Part shown: in pieces, positions 7,509-15,652 of the stretch
Layout: each line of letters starts with the position of its first letter
How positions within the stretch are numbered: the first letter of the stretch is position 1
Origin: Oryzomicrobium terrae
Lineage (GTDB): Bacteria > Pseudomonadota > Gammaproteobacteria > Burkholderiales > Rhodocyclaceae
Assembly: GCF_008274805.1 (NCBI RefSeq)
Contig: NZ_CP022579.1
Span: 1,054,001-1,118,000, forward strand
Reading direction: 5' to 3'
DNA length: 64,000 bases
Translations under genes and position numbers: made by a program
The notes under the pieces: generated by a model
What the model saw: the letters and a program-made list of their open reading frames with translations, nothing else
Databases searched by the model: none
Told to the model about the DNA's origin: nothing

Positions 7509-8507
7509 ATGACCACCTGCAGCGCCACCGCCGACGACCTGCCCCTGGGCGGTCCGGCCGCCGCCACGCCGACGACAACCCCCTCTGCTCTGGAAGCGAG
7601 GCTGGACGCCAATCTTCAGGCATCCCCATTGGAGAACCGCGTGGAATCTCGCGCTCCAGCCACCCCCTCTGAAACCCCGCGCCCCGCCTTGCTTTCCGGC
7701 AAGGGGGGGAGGGGAGGCCAGGGTGGCGACGCCCTCCTGCGTCTGACCAAGGCGGTGCTGCCGCCCCTGCTCGGCCTGGCTGCCTTCGTCGCCATCTGGT
7801 ACGTCGCCACCCTCTCGGGCGGCAGCGGCATTCCCGGCCCGGTGGCCACCTGGCAGGAAGCGGTCAAGCTGTTTGCCGACCCCTTCTACCGCAACACCCC
7901 AAACGACCAGGGCATCGGCTGGAACGTGCTGGCCTCGCTGCAACGGGTCGGCATCGGCTTTGGCATCGCCGCGGCGGTGGGCATCCCCCTCGGCTTTCTG
8001 ATCGGCCGCTTCGACTTCCTGGCGCGCATGCTCTCGCCCATCATCAGCCTGCTGCGCCCGGTGTCGCCGCTCGCCTGGCTGCCCATCGGCCTGCTGGTGT
8101 TCAAGAAGGCCGACCCGGCGGCGACCTGGACCCTGTTCATCTGCTCGATCTGGCCGATGATCCTCAACACCGCCGCCGGGGTGAAGCAGGTGCCCCAGGA
8201 TTACCTGAACGTGGCCCGGGTGCTGGCCCTGTCCGAGTGGCAGGTGTTCACCCGCATCCTTTTGCCGGCGGTGCTGCCCGCCGTCCTCACCGGGGTGCGC
8301 CTGTCCATCGGTGTGGCCTGGCTGGTGATCGTCGCCGCGGAAATGCTCACCGGCGGCGTCGGCATCGGCTTCTGGGTGTGGGACGAGTGGAACAACCTCA
8401 ACGTCGCCCACATCCTCATCGCCATCGGCGTCATCGGCATCGTCGGCCTGCTGCTCGACCAGGGCCTGATGCTGCTGGCCAAGCGCTTCACCTTCGAATC
8501 CCGCTGA
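7509..8507 (+). CDS. nrtB: Nitrate ABC transporter permease, NrtB/NasE family
   Basis: The 332-residue inner membrane permease has six or so hydrophobic segments from about residue 80 onward (LLGLAAFVAIWYVATL ... MLSPIISLLRPVSPLAWLPIGLL ... ILIAIGVIGIVGLLLDQGL). The EAA-type loop, LALSEWQVFTRILLPAVLPA, contacts the ATPase. The ATG at 7509 is preceded by AAGGAG. The first 75 residues are not membrane-like. Residues 31-51 are encoded by a copy of the palindromic repeat also found between genes, and a Gly-rich stretch GKGGRGGQGG follows. The core starts only after this, so the N terminus seems to tolerate insertions. Confidence 0.92.
   Translation: MTTCSATADDLPLGGPAAATPTTTPSALEARLDANLQASPLENRVESRAPATPSETPRPALLSGKGGRGGQGGDALLRLTKAVLPPLLGLAAFVAIWYVATLSGGSGIPGPVATWQEAVKLFADPFYRNTPNDQGIGWNVLASLQRVGIGFGIAAAVGIPLGFLIGRFDFLARMLSPIISLLRPVSPLAWLPIGLLVFKKADPAATWTLFICSIWPMILNTAAGVKQVPQDYLNVARVLALSEWQVFTRILLPAVLPAVLTGVRLSIGVAWLVIVAAEMLTGGVGIGFWVWDEWNNLNVAHILIAIGVIGIVGLLLDQGLMLLAKRFTFESR
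7600..7661 (-). repeat. Copy of the palindromic repeat inserted in frame within nrtB
   Basis: Ends are GGCTGGA and TCCAGCC in inverted orientation. Read on the minus strand it contains GCGCGAGATTCCACG and GGATGCCTGAAGATTGGCG. These align by eye with GCGCGGAGTTCCACG and GTATGCCTGGAGATC of the intergenic unit at 5613-5664. At about 62 bases it does not stop the reading frame. Confidence 0.5.
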
Positions 8508-8531
8508 TCCCCCCTTTCAGGAGATACCGCC

Positions 8532-9362
8532 ATGGCTAGCGCAACACCCATTGACCGCCACGCTGACAAGTTCGTCGATATCCAGGGGGTGGAACAGGCC
8601 TTCGCCACCAAGCAGGGCCGCTTCGTCGCCCTGCGCGACATCGACCTGGCCATCGCCAAGGGCGAGTTCATCACCCTGATCGGCCACTCCGGCTGCGGCA
8701 AATCGACCCTGCTCAACCTGATCGCCGGCCTGACCACGCCCACCGCCGGCGCCCTGATCTGCGACGGCCGCGAGATCGCCAAGCCCGGCCCGGAACGGGC
8801 GGTGGTGTTCCAGAACCATTCCCTGCTGCCCTGGCTGACCTGCTTCGACAACATCCACCTGGCGGTGGAGAAGGTATTCGGCGCCAAGGAGGGCAAGGCC
8901 AAGCTCAAGGCCCGCACCGACGCCGCCCTGGAACTGGTGGGCCTGACCCATGCCGCCGCCAAGTACCCTCACGAGATTTCCGGGGGCATGAAGCAGCGGG
9001 TCGGCATCGCCAGGGCCCTGTCCATGGAACCCAAGGTGCTGCTCATGGACGAGCCCTTCGGCGCCCTGGACGCCCTGACCCGAGCCAAGTTGCAGGATGA
9101 GCTGCTGAAGATCTGCGAGGCCACCCGGGCCACGGTGGTGATGGTCACCCACGACGTGGACGAGGCGGTGCTGCTGGCCGACCGGGTGGTGATGCTCAAT
9201 AACGGTCCGGCGGCCACTATCGGCGAAATCCTGCCGGTGCCCCTGGCCCGCCCCCGGGACCGGCTGGCCCTGGCCGCCGATCCGGCCTACCTGGCCTGCC
9301 GCCAGGCGGTGCTCACCTTCCTCTACGAAAAGCAGCGCCACCCCCAGCCCCTGGCGGCATAG
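8532..9362 (+). CDS. nrtD: Nitrate ABC transporter ATP-binding protein, NrtD/NasD family
   Basis: The 276-residue ATPase has Walker A GHSGCGKST (about 51-59), Q-loop FQNHSLLPWLT, signature ISGGMKQR (about 153-160), Walker B VLLMDEPFGALD and the H-loop VTHDVDEA. It energises nitrate uptake with NrtA and NrtB. The ATG follows AGGAG 24 bases after nrtB. No fused NrtC-type binding domain is present, so this resembles proteobacterial nasFED rather than the four-gene cyanobacterial system. Confidence 0.93.
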   Translation: MASATPIDRHADKFVDIQGVEQAFATKQGRFVALRDIDLAIAKGEFITLIGHSGCGKSTLLNLIAGLTTPTAGALICDGREIAKPGPERAVVFQNHSLLPWLTCFDNIHLAVEKVFGAKEGKAKLKARTDAALELVGLTHAAAKYPHEISGGMKQRVGIARALSMEPKVLLMDEPFGALDALTRAKLQDELLKICEATRATVVMVTHDVDEAVLLADRVVMLNNGPAATIGEILPVPLARPRDRLALAADPAYLACRQAVLTFLYEKQRHPQPLAA

Positions 9363-9546
9363 GGGCTGGCACGCGAACGGGAATACGTCGGTACGGGGCG
9401 CGAAAAACGGGAGCGGCGGCCGGGCGAGGAGCCCGCGCCGCCGCTGCTCAGCCGGCAGGAGGCCGGCCTAAACCCCCTCATCCAGAGGGGTCGGAGGGAC
9501 TGGTACGGATGGAAACGAATTCCGGGAACGGGGGGCGTTCCCGCAT

Positions 9547-9587
9547 GCCCGCCACCCCCGCCTCCCGTAGGAGTCGGGGCGGCGGGC
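9547..9587. other. Long GC hairpin in the gap between nrtD and the 86-residue protein gene
   Basis: GCCCGCC at 9547-9553 pairs with GGCGGGC at 9581-9587, and CCCC with GGGG inside. Neither strand has a clear T-run, so it may be a weak bidirectional end for the two convergent genes or a repeat. The rest of 9363-9610 holds nothing I recognise. Confidence 0.4.
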
Positions 9588-9610
9588 GTTACAACGCGAT
9601 TCGGTATTCC

Positions 9611-9871
9611 TTACGGCAAGGGATGGCGGTGGCAGAACTGCTGGTAGTGGCTTACCAACTCCCGGGCGAGATCGAAATCCTTATGGTTCAAGGCACTTTC
9701 GATATCGTCCAGCATCATCGTGTGCAAACAACACAGACCTTCAGTGGATTGCAGCATCTCACTGGCCATTTCCGTCGCCACGATATCGGGCACATGCTCG
9801 TGCTGGGCAACGGTGGCAATTTCATCGACGTCCAGGTCGGTGAATTCCATACATTCCTTCAAAGACAGCAT
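9611..9871 (-). CDS. Small conserved-looking acidic protein of unknown function
   Basis: The 86-residue protein opens with MLSLKECMEFTDLDVDEIATV and is rich in Asp, Glu and His (QHEHVP, HYQQFCHRHPLP at the C terminus). It has no signal peptide or membrane segment and is predicted helical. A near-perfect ribosome binding site (GAGGAGG) precedes the ATG, which argues that it is a real gene. The His and Cys residues (Cys near 7, 47-48 and 80) could bind metal, but I see no known motif. It converges on the nitrate transporter operon. I do not recognise the family. Confidence 0.7.
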   Translation of the reverse strand: MLSLKECMEFTDLDVDEIATVAQHEHVPDIVATEMASEMLQSTEGLCCLHTMMLDDIESALNHKDFDLARELVSHYQQFCHRHPLP

Positions 9872-10303
9872 CTCGACCTCCTCGGAAGGGTTCCCGCACG
9901 CCCCAAGTGGGCCGGGCCTCGTTCCGCAATAAATTAAAAGAACCGCCCGGAGCAGAATCTCCGGATCGGCGGGTCGGCCAGCAGGGAGGATTTATGGGTA
10001 TTGTAGGAGGTGCCTCTTTGTCGCGGTGTTATTGGTGAGGTCACTCATTTTTTATAGTGGTGGATACCGGGTATTGCAAGCTACGTGTTATCCACAGGTT
10101 TTTCGGTAAAAATCACGGTGCGCCATTAATATTTTGATTAGAAACGTTTTTTTGTGATTCGAGGCGTGGTTTTTATGCCCCGAAATGGTGCGTTGACACA
10201 ATGTTTAACCAAGTTGGCGATAGCGGTTGTGGTCACCCCATGATCTGTGAATAATTCGCAAAAAGTCGCGCCAAAGCGACGGACTTCATGCGCATAAAAA
10301 GGG
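9872..10303. other. AT-rich intergenic control region between two divergent genes
   Basis: This 430-base stretch has much lower GC than its surroundings. It contains a TTGACA element at 10193-10198 without a good -10 at the right distance, and one isolated DnaA-box-like TTATCCACA at 10088-10096. No ORF with a ribosome binding site was found. It presumably holds promoters for the 86-residue protein and the HD-GYP gene. Confidence 0.5.
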
Positions 10304-11554
10304 ATGGCCATGGATCGGATCGCGGATAGCGCAGTCGACGTGGGCGGGGTGGAAAAGGGGATGCAGGGCATGCATTCGAAAATGCATTCGGCTGCGGCGA
10401 CCTTGCCTGGTGAAGGGGCCGCCGTCTTCAGCCATGAAACCCTGATGGACGTCGTGCACGATCCGGTGCCACTCAATCTGCGCCTGCGCCGTCTCCATGC
10501 CCTGGTGCAAGAGCGCTACGACTTCATCGAGCGCATCGCCGTGGTGTCCTACGAAGCCCAGACCGACCGGCTCAAGACCTTCGTCCATTCCTCCGGCGGC
10601 GACGAGCCCTTGTCGTTCTACGAGAGCCGCCTCGCCGCTTCCAGTTCCCTTTCCCAGATCGCCGCGACCCGCAAGCCGCGGGTGGTCCAGGACCTGGGGG
10701 TCGCCTACGGCCGACGGAGCGGTGAGCACAGTCTGCGCATCCGCGGCACTGGCTACGCCGCCAGCTACACCATGCCCGTGATGAACCACGGCACCCTGGC
10801 GGGCTTTCTCTTCTTCAACTCGCGCACACCGTGGGTGTTCACCACCCCGGTCCTCGACTACCTCAACCTGGTGGGGCATGTGCTCTCGCTGATGGTGGTC
10901 AACGAACTGGTCTGCGTCGGCACCCTGCTCTCGGCGGTGCGCACCATCACCCATATCGCCCAGTGCCGCGATTTCGAAACCGGCAGCCACCTGGAGCGCA
11001 TGGCCCACTATTCCCGCGTGATCGCCCTGGCCGTGGCGCCGCAGCGACAGCGGGACGATGCCTTCGTCGAGCATGTCTTCCGCTTTGCCCCGCTCCACGA
11101 TATCGGCAAGATCGCCGTGCCCGACGACCTGTTGCAAAAGCCGGGGCGGCTGACCGACGAGGAGTTCAAGGCAATCCAGGCCCATACGGTGAAGGGCGTC
11201 GAGATCATCGACACCATGCTGGATCAGTTCGGCCTCTCCGGCGTGCCCCACACCGACATGCTGCGCAACATCGCCCTGCACCACCATGAAACTCCGGATG
11301 GTCTGGGCTACCCCCACGGCCTGGCCGGCGAAGACATTCCCCTCGAAGCCCGCATCTGTGCCGTGGCCGACGTTTTCGATGCCCTGACCAGCAAGCGCCC
11401 CTACAAGGACGCCTGGAGCAACGAGCAGGCTTTCGAGTTGCTGCAACGCCAGGCCGGACCCAAGTTCGACCCGGACTGCGTGGCGGCGCTGCTGGCCCAG
11501 CGCGAGGAGGTGGCCCGCATCCAGGCTGAGTTCGGTGAAGACCGGCTAGGCTAG
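10304..11554 (+). CDS. GAF/HD-GYP domain protein, probable c-di-GMP phosphodiesterase
   Basis: The 416-residue soluble protein has a GAF-like sensory domain at about 50-195 and an HD-GYP domain at about 205-400. The HD pair is in APLHDIGKIAVPD (His-Asp near 265). The second motif reads HHHETPDGLGYPHGL, keeping the GYP signature, followed by ARICAVADVFDALTSKRPYK, standard for active enzymes. It should hydrolyse c-di-GMP to GMP or pGpG. Start is uncertain: ATG at 10304 or two codons on at 10310, with AAAAAGGG just upstream. It stands alone, convergent with the methyltransferase gene. Confidence 0.88.
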   Translation: MAMDRIADSAVDVGGVEKGMQGMHSKMHSAAATLPGEGAAVFSHETLMDVVHDPVPLNLRLRRLHALVQERYDFIERIAVVSYEAQTDRLKTFVHSSGGDEPLSFYESRLAASSSLSQIAATRKPRVVQDLGVAYGRRSGEHSLRIRGTGYAASYTMPVMNHGTLAGFLFFNSRTPWVFTTPVLDYLNLVGHVLSLMVVNELVCVGTLLSAVRTITHIAQCRDFETGSHLERMAHYSRVIALAVAPQRQRDDAFVEHVFRFAPLHDIGKIAVPDDLLQKPGRLTDEEFKAIQAHTVKGVEIIDTMLDQFGLSGVPHTDMLRNIALHHHETPDGLGYPHGLAGEDIPLEARICAVADVFDALTSKRPYKDAWSNEQAFELLQRQAGPKFDPDCVAALLAQREEVARIQAEFGEDRLG

Positions 11555-11597
11555 GGAGCCGCTCGCGTGGGCTCCAGGCCGCGCTAGTGCCTGGGGC

Positions 11598-12404
11598 TTA
11601 AAACACCAGGGCGTCGCCTACCAGGCTGCCGGCCTGTTCGAGCCGGGTCAGCGTGGGCAGTAAATCGAGCCCGGTGGCGGTCTTCAAGGATTGGGCGCGC
11701 TGGCGCAGATCGGCCATGGCCTCGGCGAGAGGCTCACCGGTGGCGGCAAAGGCCACCGCGTTGCCGCTGTCGCAGGACGGAAAGACCAGGGCGCGCCCCG
11801 CGCTGGCGTTGCGCAGCCGCTCGACACTGCCCATGAAGCCCCTATTGCGCCCGAGCAGGTTCACCGTGAGCAGGCCGCGCCGGGTCAGGCGCTTCATGCA
11901 GCCGGCGAAAAAGCTCTCGTCGCCGAGCCGGCCGGTGCGGGCGTCCGGGTCGAAGCCGTCCACCAGAATCCAGTCCCAGGCCCGGGTGGCCTCGGCGATG
12001 AAGTCGGCGCCGTCGGCGATGACGATCTCCAGCCGCTCCGATTCCTCCGGCAGTTTGAACAGGTGCGCCGCCATGGCCACCACCCGCGGGTTGATCTCCA
12101 CCACGGTCAGCTTGGCCCCCGGCACGTGGTGATGCAGCCAGCGGGTCAGGGAGCCGGCACCGAGGCCGATCTGCAGCACCGAGCGGGGCCAGCCCCCGGC
12201 CGTGTCCGGACAGGTTTCGCCTTCGCCGCGCAACAACAGGCCCGCCATCATTTCCCGGGTATAGGCCAGCTCCAGATCGTAGGGGCGGCGGATGCGCATG
12301 GCGCCCTGAACCCAGTCCGAACCGAAGTGGAGGTAGCGGACTCCGGCGGTTTCACTTACGTCGATGGGGTGGTTCAGGTCGTAGTCAGGGGAACGGCGCA
12401 GCAT
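11598..12404 (-). CDS. Spermidine synthase-like methyltransferase-fold protein
   Basis: The 268-residue protein has the Rossmann AdoMet-type motif [13 protein letters not shown], then acidic strand [10 protein letters not shown] and [13 protein letters not shown], which align with polyamine synthase folds. The catalytic loop of true spermidine synthases (D-x-x-D-P with Tyr) is altered to DGFDPD, so substrate is uncertain. The ATG at 12404 starts [13 protein letters not shown]. It has a poor ribosome binding site, but longer versions would run into the divergent MCP gene. It shares the 12405-12597 region with the MCP gene. Confidence 0.7.
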   Translation of the reverse strand: MLRRSPDYDLNHPIDVSETAGVRYLHFGSDWVQGAMRIRRPYDLELAYTREMMAGLLLRGEGETCPDTAGGWPRSVLQIGLGAGSLTRWLHHHVPGAKLTVVEINPRVVAMAAHLFKLPEESERLEIVIADGADFIAEATRAWDWILVDGFDPDARTGRLGDESFFAGCMKRLTRRGLLTVNLLGRNRGFMGSVERLRNASAGRALVFPSCDSGNAVAFAATGEPLAEAMADLRQRAQSLKTATGLDLLPTLTRLEQAGSLVGDALVF

Positions 12405-12506
12405 GGCAGGAAAGGAAGGAGCGGTGAGACGGAACCAGGACTTTCCCCTGGCAGGCAGGGCAGCATTGTCCCATAGGTTTTTTTCACCGAGATTGTGGGA
12501 AGAAAA

Positions 12507-12521
12507 GTCAGAATCTCTGAC
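12507..12521. promoter_or_regulatory. Perfect dyad GTCAGA-ATC-TCTGAC between methyltransferase and MCP genes
   Basis: A 6-bp inverted repeat with a 3-base centre lies about 80 bases upstream of the MCP start and 100 bases upstream of the divergent gene. It could be an operator for either gene, but no known regulator is matched. Confidence 0.4.
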
Positions 12522-12597
12522 AAAAGTCATAGAATTCGTGCCTGCTCTTTTAGGGGCACAAAATAACTCAGAGGGATGGATTGAGCCGAGGCCAATG

Positions 12598-14259
12598 ATG
12601 ACTATCAAACAGAAATTACTTTTACTTATCGTCAGTGGCGTATTGGCGCTGGTGTTGGTGGGGGGGACCGGTCTGTACGGGACCAAGCAGACCGAGAATG
12701 GCTTGCAGGAAGTGGCGAGCAACTACATGCCCTCGGCCATTCAGTTGCTGGTGGCCAGCGAGGCCCAGACCGATATTTCCCGGCGCGCTGTCGAAGCGTC
12801 CGGTTGGGAGCGGGAGTTTTCCGACCGTGCGCGCGAGGGAATCGCCAAGTCCCTTGAAATGAAAAAAGCGGCGTGGAAGCGTGCCGAGGATGCGCTGGCC
12901 AAGTATGCGGCCCTGCCCATGACCGACGAGGAGCGCAAGACCTGGGACAGTTTCCGTGCTAGCTGGAATACCTGGAAGGCCGGTGGCGAGAAGCGCGATG
13001 TGATTCTGGATGCGCTGTCCAAGAGCACCAGCGAGGCCGAGTACAGGGCCCTGTTTGCCGATTTCCACAAGCTTGGGGTAGGTCAGGGCAAGCTCTACCT
13101 GGAGGCGGAAGAAAAGCTGAACGCCCTGGTGAAGATCAACGTGAACAACGCCGAGGCTCAGGGTAAGGCGGCCGAAGAAATGGCGGCGCGGATGCAGACC
13201 ACCGATATCGTGGTGGTGACCGTCGGGATCGTGATCCTGCTGCTGGTCAGCTTCTCGGTGTTCCGCGCCATCATGGGCCCGCTCAAGGCGACCCAGGAGG
13301 TGGTGGAAAGCATTTCCGCCAACAACGACTTCACCCGTCGTATCCCGGTCAGCAGCCAGGACGAGATCGGCGTCATGGTTGGCGCCTTCAACAAGCTGAT
13401 CGGCAACGTTCAGGAGTCCTTGCGCGAGATCCAGAGCCACGTCGGCGAGATCCGCGGCTCGGTCAGCACCGTGGCCAACGCCGCCCATGAAGTGGCCCTC
13501 AGCTCCGCCAACCAGAGCAGCTCCACGTCGAGCATGGCCGCGGCGGTGGAGGAAATGACCGTCTCGATCAACCTGGTGGCCGACAATTCCGGCGCCGCCA
13601 TGGACCTGGCGCGCAAGTCCGGCGACATCTCCAACGAGGGCGGCCGCATCATCGATGAAACCGTGGCTGGCATGCAGGGCATCGCCGCATCGGTGGGCGA
13701 GGCCGCCCGGGTGATCGAAACCCTGGGACAGGAATCCCAGCAGATTTCCGCGGTGGTCCAGGTGATCAAGGAAATCGCCGACCAGACCAACTTGCTGGCC
13801 CTCAACGCCGCCATCGAGGCGGCCCGAGCCGGTGAGGCCGGGCGCGGCTTCGCCGTGGTGGCCGACGAGGTACGCCAACTGGCCGAACGCACCACCAAGT
13901 CCACCGGCGACATCGGTCAGCTGATCGGCAAGATCCAGATGGCCGCCAACGGCGCGGTGAGCGAGATGCAACAGGTGGTCAGCCAGGTCAATGAGGGCCA
14001 GACCCTGGCCAACGACGCCGGCAGTCGCATCGCCGAGATCCGCGAGGCGGTGCAGAAGGTGGTGGATGCGGTCACCGAGATCAGCAACGCCCTCAAGGAG
14101 CAGGGCGCCGCCAGCCAGGAAATCGCCAAGCACGTCGAGTCCATCGCCCAGATGACCGACGAGAACCACGCCGCCAGCGAGAACACCTCCACCGGCGCGC
14201 AGCAGCTCGATCACCTGGCCGAGGAAGTCAGCCAGACCATCGCCCGCTTCAAGGTCTGA
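12598..14259 (+). CDS. Methyl-accepting chemotaxis protein with four-helix-bundle sensor
   Basis: The 553-residue receptor has TM1 at about 7-29, a periplasmic four-helix-bundle domain, and TM2 at about 203-225 ([18 protein letters not shown]). A HAMP domain and a long signalling coiled coil follow. The hairpin tip [20 protein letters not shown] and [18 protein letters not shown] is canonical. The C terminus (QTIARFKV) lacks a CheR-binding pentapeptide. ATG at 12598 has GAGG six bases upstream; an adjacent ATG at 12595 is too close to it. No che genes of the classical type are nearby. A bidirectional terminator follows at 14334-14361. Confidence 0.93.
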   Translation: MTIKQKLLLLIVSGVLALVLVGGTGLYGTKQTENGLQEVASNYMPSAIQLLVASEAQTDISRRAVEASGWEREFSDRAREGIAKSLEMKKAAWKRAEDALAKYAALPMTDEERKTWDSFRASWNTWKAGGEKRDVILDALSKSTSEAEYRALFADFHKLGVGQGKLYLEAEEKLNALVKINVNNAEAQGKAAEEMAARMQTTDIVVVTVGIVILLLVSFSVFRAIMGPLKATQEVVESISANNDFTRRIPVSSQDEIGVMVGAFNKLIGNVQESLREIQSHVGEIRGSVSTVANAAHEVALSSANQSSSTSSMAAAVEEMTVSINLVADNSGAAMDLARKSGDISNEGGRIIDETVAGMQGIAASVGEAARVIETLGQESQQISAVVQVIKEIADQTNLLALNAAIEAARAGEAGRGFAVVADEVRQLAERTTKSTGDIGQLIGKIQMAANGAVSEMQQVVSQVNEGQTLANDAGSRIAEIREAVQKVVDAVTEISNALKEQGAASQEIAKHVESIAQMTDENHAASENTSTGAQQLDHLAEEVSQTIARFKV

Positions 14260-14333
14260 GGATTGTTCTCACGACGTACGCATCAGGCGGTGATGCAACA
14301 ACCGGCCGGTGGCAGTTCGCCCCGGCCGCAATG

Positions 14334-14361
14334 AAAAACGGGGGCCGAGGCCCCCGTTTTT
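14334..14361. terminator. Bidirectional intrinsic terminator between MCP gene and chaN-like gene
   Basis: AAAAACGGGGGCC pairs with GGCCCCCGTTTTT around a 2-base tip. It serves both convergent genes. Confidence 0.92.
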
Positions 14362-14388
14362 CATTGGTTGTTCCGCGCCGTGGCCGGC

Positions 14389-15462
14389 CTAGCGCTTGGT
14401 GCCGTCATTCGTTGCCGGCCTGGGCATGATGAAGGCGGCGCAGGGATCGGAGCGTTCCTCCCGAGGGGAAAACCAGACCACGTCGTAGCGTTCCGGGCGG
14501 GCTTCCGGATAGTCGGCCAGGGCGTTGGCGCCGTCACGCCATTCGATCTGGCCCACGGCCAGGACCGCGGTTGCGGGCAGGCCCCGGGCGACGATCCGGG
14601 TCGGCACCCCCAGGTCGCGCCGGGCGTGGCCGTTGCCCAGGATGGCGACGGCACCGCCTTCGTCGGCGGGGCTGTCGAGCAGGGCATCGGCCAGCATGCC
14701 GTCGCGCCAGCGTTGCACCGCCGCCAGACGGCCCGCCAGTTGCCGGCCGGCTTCGCTGTCGAGCTGGCCGCAATGGCCATCGGCGACCTCCTGCCGTTGG
14801 GCCTGCTCCTGGCTGGGGCTCCAGCCCGTTTCCAGCGCCAGGAGTTGGCGTTCTTCCTTGGGAATGGCGGCAAAGCCCTGGCGGGTCACCGGTTTGGCCC
14901 GCTCCCGGGAAACGTTGCCGGCCCGGATCGGCAGGCGGTGATCCAGGGCCAGGGCCACCAGGGGGGCATAGTCGTGCCAGGACCAACCGGGCGACCAGTG
15001 GCCGGCTGCGCGTAGCGACTCGGCGCTGACCCCGGGGCGTTGCTGGATGGCGTTGAGGGCTGGCTGATGCTCGCTGTCGAACTGCTCCATCACCAGGGCC
15101 GGACGGCGTCCGGCCGCCACCATGGTGGCCAGCAGATCACGCTGGCGGCGGTGCTGCTCCCGGTTGTCGTGAACCTCGCCGAGCAGTACGTAGGGGCTGC
15201 GGACCAGCAGGGCGTCGAGCTCGGCCCGGCTGAGGGCGCGGCGGGCCCGGGTATCCCAGATCAGCTCGGGGCCGACCTGGGGGGCGCCGGCCTGGGGCGT
15301 GGCCGCCGCCGCTCCGCCGGCGGCCTGACTGGCTGGGGCCGGCAGGAGAAAGGCTACGCCCAGGGCCGCCAGCAGGGCGAAGCACTGGATTTTTTCTGCC
15401 CCGCGGATGGGAACTGGTCGGCGCAGGGGGCTGGCGCGGAGGGCGGGGTGGTGAGCGGGCAT
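14389..15462 (-). CDS. ChaN-family haem-binding uptake protein
   Basis: The 357-residue protein has an N-terminal signal peptide (FALLAALGVAFLLPAPASQA). The ChaN/DUF399 core carries the signature LLGEVHDNREQH near residue 92, then QFDSEHQPALNAIQQ and AILGNGHARRDLGVP. ChaN proteins are outer-membrane or periplasmic haem or iron binders. The ATG at 15462 has AGG six bases upstream; an upstream in-frame start at 15501 would lengthen the region before the hydrophobic core and is disfavoured. No lipobox cysteine is seen near the cleavage site. It is transcribed away from the CheA-like gene. Confidence 0.8.
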   Translation of the reverse strand: MPAHHPALRASPLRRPVPIRGAEKIQCFALLAALGVAFLLPAPASQAAGGAAAATPQAGAPQVGPELIWDTRARRALSRAELDALLVRSPYVLLGEVHDNREQHRRQRDLLATMVAAGRRPALVMEQFDSEHQPALNAIQQRPGVSAESLRAAGHWSPGWSWHDYAPLVALALDHRLPIRAGNVSRERAKPVTRQGFAAIPKEERQLLALETGWSPSQEQAQRQEVADGHCGQLDSEAGRQLAGRLAAVQRWRDGMLADALLDSPADEGGAVAILGNGHARRDLGVPTRIVARGLPATAVLAVGQIEWRDGANALADYPEARPERYDVVWFSPREERSDPCAAFIMPRPATNDGTKR

Positions 15463-15652
15463 CGGAGACCTGGCGAAGAAGGGCGGCGGTGGCGCGAGCA
15501 AAACCCCGATGTGCGGTACGGCGGGGCGCGTGAGCAGATTCTAAGCCGGGCCCTGGCGGGCGGGGGCGCTGTTTTGTCACGGCGCCGTAACCCGCGCCGG
15601 GCAAGATGCGGGGCCCCCGACCGCGTTGCCGGTTCTTCGAGGAATGCCCCTC

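Noticed and set aside
10088-10096. DnaA box TTATCCACA as part of a replication origin (also 34232-34240)
   Set aside because: Only single isolated boxes, with no cluster and no dnaA, dnaN or gidA nearby.
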